NCBI GenBank assembly: GCA_910579515.1
Contig: CAJTUV010000012.1
Coordinates: forward strand, 1 to 64,000
Length of the DNA stretch: 64,000 bases
From: an uncultured Hungatella sp.
Lineage (GTDB): Bacteria > Bacillota > Clostridia > Lachnospirales > Lachnospiraceae
Direction: 5' to 3'
Shown here one piece after another: positions 17,373 through 24,904 of this stretch. Position numbers and translations under genes: made by a program. The notes below the pieces were generated by a model. The model worked only from the letters and a program-made list of their open reading frames with translations, had not been told where the DNA came from and made no database searches. Each line of letters opens with the position of its first letter. Within the stretch, counting starts at the first letter, position 1.

Positions 17373-18209
17373 TCAGCCTTTTACCGCGCCCATGGACACG
17401 CTGGACATAAACTTGTCCTGGTTGCACAAAAACACAATCAACAGCGGAATTACCACACATACGCATCCGGCCATAATCAGTTCCATGGGGGTCGTATAGG
17501 TATCCAAAGTATCATTTAAGGTAGGCAGAATCACCATAACCGGCATCTTCTTTGTGGTTGTCACCATCATGGAAGGCCATAAAAAGTCATTCCATTTCGC
17601 CAGAAACTGAAGAATCAGCATAGCGCCGATAGCCGGTTTTACCAGAGGGAGCACGATAGACCAAAAGATTCTTCCAGGACCGGCCCCGTCAATTTTTCCA
17701 GATTCAATCAGAGAATCCGGCACGCTGTTCATATGCTGGCGCATGAGAAACATAGTAAAAACACTGGCCAGTGTAGGAAGGATCTGCACCAGATAGGTGT
17801 CAAGAATCCCCATTTTGCTGAACATAATATATAATGCGGGCATCTTTAACTCTGTTGGTATCATGATTGTCCCCACAATAATGGTAAACAGAATATTTCT
17901 CCCCTTAAATTCAAATTTTGAAAACGCATATGCAGCCATAGAAGCGATAAAAATACTGAGCACTGCATAAACAGAGGAGATAAACAGAGAATTAAACAAT
18001 GTCCGAAAAAATAATCCGTCTGAGTAATGAAGCAGTCTTTTGTAATTTTCAAAACGGAGCGCCAAGGGAAATCCCGCAGGATTGGCAGACAATTCCGCCG
18101 AGTTTTTGAAAGCCCCAAAAACCATCACAATCAATGGATAGACAAACATAGCCATAAAAATGAAAAGCAAAATCGTGACCACTCTGCTCATCATTCGCCT
18201 TCTTTTCAT
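17373..18209 (-). CDS. Carbohydrate ABC transporter permease (MalG type)
   Basis: This 278-aa protein has six predicted helices and the binding-protein-dependent permease loop ESGKIDGAGPGRIFWSIVLPLVKPA, the EAA motif that docks the ATPase. It ends MGAVKG, a common end for MalG-like permeases. It works as a heterodimer with the permease encoded just upstream (12-bp gap). No ATPase gene is present in the operon, so a shared MsmX-like ATPase encoded elsewhere must power it. Confidence 0.9.
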   Translation of the reverse strand: MKRRRMMSRVVTILLFIFMAMFVYPLIVMVFGAFKNSAELSANPAGFPLALRFENYKRLLHYSDGLFFRTLFNSLFISSVYAVLSIFIASMAAYAFSKFEFKGRNILFTIIVGTIMIPTELKMPALYIMFSKMGILDTYLVQILPTLASVFTMFLMRQHMNSVPDSLIESGKIDGAGPGRIFWSIVLPLVKPAIGAMLILQFLAKWNDFLWPSMMVTTTKKMPVMVILPTLNDTLDTYTTPMELIMAGCVCVVIPLLIVFLCNQDKFMSSVSMGAVKG

Positions 18210-18221
18210 TCGCTTCCCCTC

Positions 18222-19091
18222 CTAATCTTCTTTATTTTCCCGTAAAATAACAGCCTGAATCCCTGAGATGATCATGATAAACAGAAAAATTAACCATCCG
18301 GCCGCAGCCGCTGTTCCGAAATTACCATTCTTAATATTATTGGTCACCAGATTCATAATCGGCGCAACCGAGGTGGGGGCCGCGGAATTTGCATTTCCAA
18401 TCAATAAATTGGGTTCATTGTACACCTTGAAGGTAGTGACGCAGCAATTAAACAGAACAAACACAAACGTAGGTTTCATCAAAGGAATTATAATTTTTAC
18501 CATTCTCTGAAATCCCGTCGCCCCGTCAATCTCTGCCGCCTCTATAACCTCCTCCGACACAGTAGAAAGCCCTGCAAAGAAAATCACCATATACCATCCA
18601 ATGGATCTCCACGCCATTACCAGGATGACGGACCACTTCATGAGGCTCAGACTCTCCAGGAAAGGAATCTGCGTGCCTAACAAGGTGTTAATCACTCCTG
18701 CTCTTGTCCCTAAAACCACCTTCCAGATCATGATCGCCGCAACACTTGCCGTAATCTGCGGGACAAAGAATCCTACCTTAAACAGGCTCTTTTGCTTTAT
18801 CACCTTGGATTTGATCAATACTGCCAGCAAAAACGATAAAATCACCACCAAAATCACATGCCCTATCAGATAAAACAAGGTATTTTTCAGGGAACTCCAA
18901 AAAACAGGATAGTTTAAAAGCTTTGTATAATTTCCCAGTCCAACGAAACTTTTGGCTCCATATCCTTTGTATTTCATAAAGCTGAGACAGAATGAGTACA
19001 AAGCAGGACCTAAGAAAAAGCACAGATATACTGACAAAAAAGGAGCCAGAAACAGCCATGGTATGATTTGATTTTTCATCTTATTTTTCAT
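18222..19091 (-). CDS. Carbohydrate ABC transporter permease (MalF type)
   Basis: This 289-aa protein has six helices; the first, IIPWLFLAPFLSVYLCFF, begins right after a short basic N-terminus. The EAA loop is EEVIEAAEIDGATGFQRMVKIIIPLMKP. It is the MalF/UgpA-type partner of the next permease. A stem-loop separates it from the upstream binding-protein gene, which probably lets that gene be expressed more strongly. Confidence 0.9.
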   Translation of the reverse strand: MKNKMKNQIIPWLFLAPFLSVYLCFFLGPALYSFCLSFMKYKGYGAKSFVGLGNYTKLLNYPVFWSSLKNTLFYLIGHVILVVILSFLLAVLIKSKVIKQKSLFKVGFFVPQITASVAAIMIWKVVLGTRAGVINTLLGTQIPFLESLSLMKWSVILVMAWRSIGWYMVIFFAGLSTVSEEVIEAAEIDGATGFQRMVKIIIPLMKPTFVFVLFNCCVTTFKVYNEPNLLIGNANSAAPTSVAPIMNLVTNNIKNGNFGTAAAAGWLIFLFIMIISGIQAVILRENKED

Positions 19092-19114
19092 TTTCCTACA
19101 CTCCGTTTTTCTTG

Positions 19115-19144
19115 AAAGGCTGGTAGGATTTCCTGCCAGCCTTT
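19115..19144 (-). promoter_or_regulatory. Intercistronic stem-loop between binding protein and permease genes
   Basis: AAAGGCTGG and CCAGCCTTT (19115-19123 and 19136-19144) pair perfectly, and the inner bases extend the stem. No T-run follows on the minus strand, so it is more likely an RNA-stabilising or partial-attenuation hairpin than a full terminator. The second sugar operon carries a similar hairpin in the same place. Confidence 0.6.
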
Positions 19145-19153
19145 GTGTTCATC

Positions 19154-20524
19154 TTAATTGTCAAAAGCGTTTTCTAATTGAACCGTCAGATCATGATTCG
19201 CGCCGGAAAGCGCCTCCTCTAACGTTGCCTGCCCCTGAAGATACTGGGCTAAATAAGGAACAATAATATCTACCTCACTGTTAAACTTAGGAGAGTACCG
19301 AAACGATTTGAAGTTCTTTGTAGCCTCTGCCTCTGCTTTATAAAGGGATTCTCCCATATATTTGTGGGGCTGTTTCAGCAAATCATCCTCGATTGCCTCT
19401 GTTAAGGAAGGGTAAATGGACCGTTCCTGATAGGCATTCAAATTCCCCTCTACAGTCAGTGACAGCGCCGATAAAATTTCAATGGCGCCCTCGCTGTTGA
19501 GCGAATTGGCAGGCACTACGAACATGGAACCGCCTTCGCCGCCAGGCACGCCGCCGCCAATACTTGGCCACTGGGCTTCCTCCCATTTTCCAGACAAATC
19601 CGGCGCCCAGGACTGAAGATTATTTTTTATCCAGGTTCCTGTCAGGTCAGAGGCCACAGTGCCGTCAGCAAATCCCTGCTGCTGGTCTGTTGAATCGGCG
19701 ACAACATCATAGACAATGCCCGAATCGTAAATTTTCTTAATATCCTCAAAGGCTGCCCGCACCCCAGGGTCGCTGTCTAATTTGTAATTCCCTTCCTCGT
19801 CAAAGAAGGAGCCGCCGTTTCCACTTAAAATATGGACAAGAGAAGCGTATGGAAACTGGGTGCTGTTAAACTGCCACATATAGCTTTCCGGATAAACCTC
19901 CTGAAGCTGTTTTCCGGCTGCAATAAAATCGTCGGTTGTTTTCACCTTTGTCACATCAATTCCCGCCTCCTCAAACATGTCGGCCCGGTATACCCAGACG
20001 CTTGGCTTTATCTGATACGGAAATCCCCACTGTTTTGTATCATGGGAAACAAGATTGAATGCACCCATGGTCATTTCGTCCTTGTGAGGGCTGATGACGT
20101 CTGTAAGGTCTGTCAAAATACCTTCCTGGGCAAATTCGGAGAGATATTCTGACTGAAACATCATGATATCAGGCATGGTCTCCCCAGCCGCCAGCATCAT
20201 GCGGAATTTCTGCACCACTTCTGTGGCACTTGAAATCAAAACCGGTTCAATTACATACTTATCTGCTAATTCGGGATTGGCCTCAAAAGCGGCTTTTGCC
20301 ATCTGATTGGCAATATCCGTGGACGCCCACACCCACCAGGTGATCACAGTCTTTTCTCCTGTGGATTCCTGGGAGGAACCTTGGCTGACTGGGGCCTCTG
20401 TCTTTACTCCTTCCCCTTTCGTGGTCTCTGTCTGCTCGGTTGTCGTCTGACTGTTACATGCAGCGCTGGCTGCCATCACAGAAGCTATCAGACCAAATGT
20501 CAGAAATCTTTTAAATTTTCCCAT
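19154..20524 (-). CDS. Sugar ABC transporter substrate-binding lipoprotein
   Basis: This 456-aa protein is a family 1 solute-binding protein. It has a lipoprotein signal (KRFLTFGLIASVMAASAAC), so it is anchored outside the membrane by the Cys near residue 23. A Ser/Thr/Glu-rich linker follows, then VITWWVWASTDIANQMAKAA and the binding-protein fold (MMFQSEYLSEFAQEGILTDL, FADGTVASDLTGTWIKNNL). I start at 20524, where AGGAGG precedes the ATG. It is the first gene of the importer operon. The sugar is unknown; the esterase and PrpF downstream suggest an acylated or acidic compound. Confidence 0.9.
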   Translation of the reverse strand: MGKFKRFLTFGLIASVMAASAACNSQTTTEQTETTKGEGVKTEAPVSQGSSQESTGEKTVITWWVWASTDIANQMAKAAFEANPELADKYVIEPVLISSATEVVQKFRMMLAAGETMPDIMMFQSEYLSEFAQEGILTDLTDVISPHKDEMTMGAFNLVSHDTKQWGFPYQIKPSVWVYRADMFEEAGIDVTKVKTTDDFIAAGKQLQEVYPESYMWQFNSTQFPYASLVHILSGNGGSFFDEEGNYKLDSDPGVRAAFEDIKKIYDSGIVYDVVADSTDQQQGFADGTVASDLTGTWIKNNLQSWAPDLSGKWEEAQWPSIGGGVPGGEGGSMFVVPANSLNSEGAIEILSALSLTVEGNLNAYQERSIYPSLTEAIEDDLLKQPHKYMGESLYKAEAEATKNFKSFRYSPKFNSEVDIIVPYLAQYLQGQATLEEALSGANHDLTVQLENAFDN

Positions 20525-20583
20525 AAATAACCTCCTGTTTGGTAATAACAATGGAATTTTATGTTTCTTTTCTTGTTGTATTA

Positions 20584-20612
20584 ACAATACCATATCGGAA
20601 ACAAAATGTAAA
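20584..20612 (-). promoter_or_regulatory. Probable promoter of the first sugar ABC operon
   Basis: On the minus strand TTTACA (20612-20607) and TATTGT (20589-20584) are 17 bp apart, about 60 bp before the binding-protein start. An imperfect inverted repeat TTGT-ATTA-ACAA overlaps the -10 region and may be a regulator site. Confidence 0.5.
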
Positions 20613-20663
20613 ATTCATATTTTTTATATATTTTATAGTTTTAAGGAATACTTCAGTTTTCCA

Positions 20664-20712
20664 CATCGGGCGAACGCCCGGTGCTTCTTGTCCGTTGAAA
20701 ACGGGCAAGAAG
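20664..20712. repeat. Two abutting hairpins in the SBP-LysR intergenic region
   Basis: CATCGGGCG pairs with CGCCCGGTG (20664-20683) and the next base starts CTTCTTGTCCGTT, which pairs with AACGGGCAAGAAG (20684-20712). Each stem has one G-U pair and a 2-3 base gap at its centre. GC is far above that of the flanking DNA and no T-run follows on either strand, so they are not simple terminators. Small ORFs over them look like chance. This 306-bp gap otherwise holds the two divergent promoter regions. Confidence 0.55.
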
Positions 20713-20830
20713 ATGCCCCCCCGTGAAAAGTAACGGCGGGATTGATTCCCTTTCCGCCTTGTGATATAATCGCCTCACAGTTATTATGTCTCTTTTCGGT
20801 TTTTATATTTCGTCTGAATGGGAGCTTATC

Positions 20831-21739
20831 ATGGATTTTAAAGATCTGACCTATGTTCTGGCCATTGCCAAGTATCAAAACATTACCAAGGCTGCTGAAT
20901 CCTTATACATCACTCAGCCTACCCTGACAAAATTTCTTCAGAATTTAGAAAAACAGTTGGGACAAAAACTGTTTAAAAAGCTGGGGAATCGTTTTGTACT
21001 TACGTATGCCGGAGAACGATACACGACGTATGCAAAAGAAATTTTAACTATAAAAAAAGAGCTGGATCAGGAAATGGGCGATCTGAATCACAACCATACA
21101 GGGGTTTTGAAGATCGCCTTTCCGGTTATGCGGGGGACCTACATGCTGCCCTGTACATTGCCCGTTTTCCACAAGCTCTATCCCAATGTGAAATTAGATA
21201 TTCTGGAAGCTCATTCCCATCTTCTGGAGGGGATGATTTTAAATGGTGACACAGATCTTGCTTTCTTTAATCTGCCAGTGAAAAGTATAAATATTGACTA
21301 TGAAATTATCAGTCACGAAGAGGTTCTTTTAGTGCTTTCCGCCTCCCATCCCCTGGCAAATGCAGGCATTGCCAGGGAAGGCTGTAAATATCCCTGGATG
21401 GACCTGTCCCTGATGGAAAAGGAACACTTTATTCTCCAAATCCCAGGACAGCGCACACGCCAGACTGTGGACCGACTTTTGAAGGCAAACAATTTCACTC
21501 CGAACGTGTGTCTGGAGACCAGCAATATCCATGCCTCGGTAGAACTGGCCTCCAAGGGTTACGGCGCCTGTTTTGTGACGGAAACCCATTTAAAACACGT
21601 TCATTTAGACTCTCCTGTCGTCCGTTTTTCCGTAGGCTCTCCATGCACCACGGTCGATTTTGCGGCGGCTTACCGCAAAGGGAGCTATATTCCCTACCAC
21701 GCACAGGAATATATTAAAATCGTGAAAGAGTTTACATGA
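20831..21739 (+). CDS. LysR-family regulator
   Basis: This 302-aa protein has the LysR winged helix at the N-terminus (MDFKDLTYVLAIAKYQNITK, AAESLYITQPTLTKFLQNLE) and a periplasmic-binding-like effector domain from about 90. I start at 20831, where GGGAGC precedes the ATG; the longer frame begins in the promoter. It is divergent from the sugar/esterase/PrpF operon and is the obvious candidate to control it. LysR genes are frequent neighbours of PrpF. Its stop lies 12 bp from that of the convergent GntR gene. Confidence 0.88.
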   Translation: MDFKDLTYVLAIAKYQNITKAAESLYITQPTLTKFLQNLEKQLGQKLFKKLGNRFVLTYAGERYTTYAKEILTIKKELDQEMGDLNHNHTGVLKIAFPVMRGTYMLPCTLPVFHKLYPNVKLDILEAHSHLLEGMILNGDTDLAFFNLPVKSINIDYEIISHEEVLLVLSASHPLANAGIAREGCKYPWMDLSLMEKEHFILQIPGQRTRQTVDRLLKANNFTPNVCLETSNIHASVELASKGYGACFVTETHLKHVHLDSPVVRFSVGSPCTTVDFAAAYRKGSYIPYHAQEYIKIVKEFT

Positions 21740-21751
21740 CAACGCTCTTTC

Positions 21752-22399
21752 TTACTTATTGGCAAGGTACATTTCATAGACATATTTCCCATGCTCCATA
21801 ATGGCTTCATACCCTGCGTAAACATCTTTCTTTTGAATGGCCTCAATGATTCTTTGATGATAGTTAAGAATCTGACGCCTGTCCAGATATTTTCCTGACA
21901 AATGTATTTCCGGGTGATCAATAAACCCTAAATTTTCCTTGGAGACATTATTAAAAAATTCATCTCCAACTGATTTAATTAACGCATTGTGAAAATCATT
22001 GTCAAGCTCATAAAAATCTTTAAAGCTCATCTCATCAAGATCTGCATGTTCCATCTCAGCAAGAAGACGTTCCAATTCTATGATATACCTATTTTTCGGG
22101 TCTGTTTTACACAGCTCGATCAGATGCATGATGGCATATCCTTCTATGGCATTTGAAAAGTGGTATCTCTGATGAAGCTCATCATCATCCATCACATGAA
22201 GGCAGAATCCTCTGCTGGGAAGAATGTCTATCCGCTTTTCATCGTTTAAGCGCTGAAGTGCATCTCGGACCGGCGTCCTTGACAGGCCCAGATTTTCGGT
22301 TACTTTATTCAATGAATACATCTTTCCTTCCTCTATTTTTGCGGACAAAATCATAGCCATTAGTTTATGATAAGCTTGTTCCTTCAACAAATCAGACAT
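21752..22399 (-). CDS. GntR-family regulator (FCD domain)
   Basis: This 215-aa protein has a GntR winged helix (LNKVTENLGLSRTPVRDALQRL, DILPSRGFCLHV) and an FCD ligand domain with metal-binding candidates (DNDFHNALIKS, LNYHQRIIEAIQ, DVYAGYEAIMEHGKYV). FCD regulators respond to organic acids such as lactate, glycolate or gluconate, fitting the LctP permease and hydroxy-acid oxidase in the same operon. I start at 22399 (MSDLLKEQ), preceded by AAAGGAAA. It is the last gene of the operon. Confidence 0.85.
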   Translation of the reverse strand: MSDLLKEQAYHKLMAMILSAKIEEGKMYSLNKVTENLGLSRTPVRDALQRLNDEKRIDILPSRGFCLHVMDDDELHQRYHFSNAIEGYAIMHLIELCKTDPKNRYIIELERLLAEMEHADLDEMSFKDFYELDNDFHNALIKSVGDEFFNNVSKENLGFIDHPEIHLSGKYLDRRQILNYHQRIIEAIQKKDVYAGYEAIMEHGKYVYEMYLANK

Positions 22400-22485
22400 G
22401 TGTTTTCCTTTCTTCACTATGTAATGTTAGTTAAAAGATATTATACGCTTAAACAGACTAATTGGCAATTTTTTTGTTTTTTTCC

Positions 22486-23475
22486 TTAAACTACCATATC
22501 TTTTGTAATTTCCTCCAAAGAATGAGCGCCACACATCATCATAGCGTCCTCTAACTCTCTTCCCAAACGGGTAATCAGTTCCTTTACGCCCTCCTTTCCC
22601 CCACTGTAAACCGCTGTCACAAATGGGCGGCATATGAGTACACCGTCTGCTCCAAGAGCCAGAGCTTTGAAAATGTCGGTTCCACATCGAATCCCGCCAT
22701 CCACCAAAATGGTCATCGAATCGCCTACAGCTTCTGCAATGTCAGGCAGCACCTCTGCTGTCGCCTGGCATTGATCCAGAACTCTTCCGCCATGGTTTGA
22801 CACCACAATCGCCGCTGCCCCTGCTTCCTTTGCCTTGTATGCTCCCTCAGTCGTCATAATACCTTTTATGATAAATGGGACCTTAGCCCATTGCGCAATG
22901 CAGCTAAGCTCTTTCACAGTTTTGCTGCCTGCCGGCGGAGTCAAGTTCTTTAAGAAAGGAAGGCCTGCGGCATCAATATCCATCGCAACAGCAAACGCGC
23001 CACACGCGTTGGCGTATTCCAGTTTTTCTTTTACCATATCTGCATTCCACGGCTTTATGGTCGGAATACCAAGACCTGCAAATCTGTCGATCACTGCCGC
23101 CGCTGCTTTCATGACCTCTGGATTGATCCCATCTCCGGTAAATGCTGCTATTCCTGCCTGTGCACATGCCGCCACTAATATTTCATAGTAAGCGTTATCA
23201 TCGTATTTTTCCCCATAGTGCAGATTTACCGCCCCGACAGGTCCGGCAAAAAATGGATACTGAAATGTTTTCCCAAACAAACAATATGTCGTATCTACCG
23301 CTTTATTCTCACAGATCGTATCCATCCGCAGCCGAATCTCTTTCCACTTCTCATAATTTCGAATGGCCGTATCTCCAACACCTTTGGCCCCAGGGCCTGG
23401 AATCTGATTCCCACATGCCTTTCCGTTGCAGACCAAACAGCCTCTGCAATATGGGCCAATCTCTTTTTGCGTCAT
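22486..23475 (-). CDS. FMN-dependent alpha-hydroxy-acid oxidase/dehydrogenase
   Basis: This 329-aa TIM-barrel flavoenzyme belongs to the lactate/glycolate oxidase family. The key site is VVSNHGGRVLDQ (catalytic His and Arg); the FMN phosphate loop is ILVDGGIRCGTDIFKALALGA. It has an N-terminal Cys cluster, CRGCLVCNGKACGNQIPGPG, seen in anaerobe members and possibly binding metal or an iron-sulfur cluster. It should oxidise a 2-hydroxy acid to the 2-oxo acid using an unknown acceptor. It sits with an LctP permease gene and a GntR-FCD regulator, which supports lactate or glycolate-like substrates. Confidence 0.85.
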   Translation of the reverse strand: MTQKEIGPYCRGCLVCNGKACGNQIPGPGAKGVGDTAIRNYEKWKEIRLRMDTICENKAVDTTYCLFGKTFQYPFFAGPVGAVNLHYGEKYDDNAYYEILVAACAQAGIAAFTGDGINPEVMKAAAAVIDRFAGLGIPTIKPWNADMVKEKLEYANACGAFAVAMDIDAAGLPFLKNLTPPAGSKTVKELSCIAQWAKVPFIIKGIMTTEGAYKAKEAGAAAIVVSNHGGRVLDQCQATAEVLPDIAEAVGDSMTILVDGGIRCGTDIFKALALGADGVLICRPFVTAVYSGGKEGVKELITRLGRELEDAMMMCGAHSLEEITKDMVV

Positions 23476-23511
23476 AAATTCTCCTTTCCAGTCCTTCCAA
23501 TGTTACAAACA

Positions 23512-23928
23512 TTATTCGCTGGCCAAAATCTTAGCAACCCTGGTCATGATGGGAAGCGCAATAAAAATCGCGATCGTTCCAACAACCAGCAATGGCAGAA
23601 AAATTCTCGGCCATTCGGAAATAAAACCAGAATTGATCAGACACCAAACGCTGTTAAACAAGATTTCGATAAAGGAAAAAATTGCAATCCTTATGACATA
23701 CTCCGCCACTTTATTCTGAATATTTTTTGTGATTGCTATACACCAGTTCATAACAGGGAAAAAATAATTAATGGCAACTGCGATTGCAAAAGAACCGGCC
23801 CAGCCAAACAAAACGGATTTTAATGCAAGCGGCGCACCCAAAAGCTTCATTGCCGTCAAATTAAGCGTACCGGACATAATCGCTCCCATACCGGTCTCAA
23901 GAATTCTGCCAAATTTTACTTCATTCAT
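23512..23928 (-). CDS. Four-helix membrane protein, function unknown
   Basis: This 138-aa protein has four hydrophobic helices (around AIMSGTLNLTAMKLLG, FGWAGSFAIAVAINYFF, IAIFSFIEILFNSVWCLI, IFLPLLVVGTIAIFIAL). I cannot place it in a family; it vaguely resembles DUF2798-type proteins in length and in its FGWAGSF segment. AGGAGG precedes the ATG at 23928. It lies 36 bp from the hydroxy-acid oxidase gene and 27 bp from the creatininase-fold gene, so it belongs to the same operon and may be a transport helper. Confidence 0.65.
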   Translation of the reverse strand: MNEVKFGRILETGMGAIMSGTLNLTAMKLLGAPLALKSVLFGWAGSFAIAVAINYFFPVMNWCIAITKNIQNKVAEYVIRIAIFSFIEILFNSVWCLINSGFISEWPRIFLPLLVVGTIAIFIALPIMTRVAKILASE

Positions 23929-23955
23929 AGCCTTCCTCCTCAATATGTAAATTTT

Positions 23956-24777
23956 CTAAGCTTTCGTCTTTTCCTCTGAAGGTAAAATAAAGTAATCATG
24001 CCGCTCGCTGTACATCAGGTTATCTTTAAATTCCTTGAGAATAAAATCGCTTACAATATCAAACAGTTTTCTTCCTGTCTCAGCAGTAGAGACTGCAGGG
24101 TCGCCAAAATACGTATTGGGCGCTCCAAGATCAATAAAATTATCGGCTCCGGCCTCTAGCTTTTCAAAGAAATGCTCTGCGGCATGATTCGGCTTTAAGG
24201 TTTTCAGAGCCTCCATATCAATCCATTCCGGCCGGATATACATGATTTGAGACGTTTCGATTTCGCCAGCATGAATGTCCCATTCCGGATGCTCCCCTCT
24301 GCATAGATGGGCGGCAAGAGGAAGGCCCTTTGTAAACCATTCAGAAAAGAAACATCTGAAATCCGGATATTTTTCTCTCACTCTTTCCGCTCCCTGTTTG
24401 ATCGCGTCAATGCTGGTCCCTTCTGCATGTCCGCTGATCAGCATTACCTTTCTGATTCCCCATCCGGCAAGGCTTGTACATACGTCTTCAACCATGGCAG
24501 ACAGGGTCTCAAATCTGATGGTGATCGTTCCTGGAAAACAACTGGCAGCATCTGCAAGACAGTATGTAATCGGCGTTGCAATCAAAGATTCTATTCCCTG
24601 TGCCTGTAACTTTCTGGCAGTATCCTCTGACATTTTACATGCTGTCAGCACATCTGAACTTAAGGGAAGATGAGGCCCGTGAGCCTCCATCGGACTTACG
24701 GGAAGAAACGCGATATCCGTCTTCGTCATAAGATTTTTAAACTGCTCCCTGTTCATTGCGTACAAAAAATTTAACAT
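23956..24777 (-). CDS. Creatininase-family amidohydrolase
   Basis: This 273-aa protein has the creatininase fold with all expected metal ligands: Glu31, His33 and Asp42 in SPMEAHGPHLPLSSD, and His117/Glu119 in LISGHAEGTS. HAGEIETSQIMYI matches the conserved C-terminal active-site segment. Family members hydrolyse creatinine or formamides or process cofactor precursors, so the fold alone does not give the substrate. In this operon it probably acts on a lactam, amide or related derivative of the imported acid. Confidence 0.8.
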   Translation of the reverse strand: MLNFLYAMNREQFKNLMTKTDIAFLPVSPMEAHGPHLPLSSDVLTACKMSEDTARKLQAQGIESLIATPITYCLADAASCFPGTITIRFETLSAMVEDVCTSLAGWGIRKVMLISGHAEGTSIDAIKQGAERVREKYPDFRCFFSEWFTKGLPLAAHLCRGEHPEWDIHAGEIETSQIMYIRPEWIDMEALKTLKPNHAAEHFFEKLEAGADNFIDLGAPNTYFGDPAVSTAETGRKLFDIVSDFILKEFKDNLMYSERHDYFILPSEEKTKA

Positions 24778-24904
24778 CTGTGTATCCTCCTTCTCCTTTT
24801 TATGAATAAATTATAAAATCAAAATCCGATCATCTGCATTAGTCAAAATCCAAATCTGCCCAAAATTATAACAGTTCCAATATAGTGTCAGGCAGTTTTT
24901 GTTT

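Noticed and set aside
20664..20712. CRISPR repeat or terminator
   Set aside because: There are only two different hairpins, no repeat-spacer periodicity and no T-run.
20633..20878. 81-aa minus-strand ORF before the LysR gene
   Set aside because: It runs across the two hairpins and both promoters, has no ribosome site and no family resemblance.
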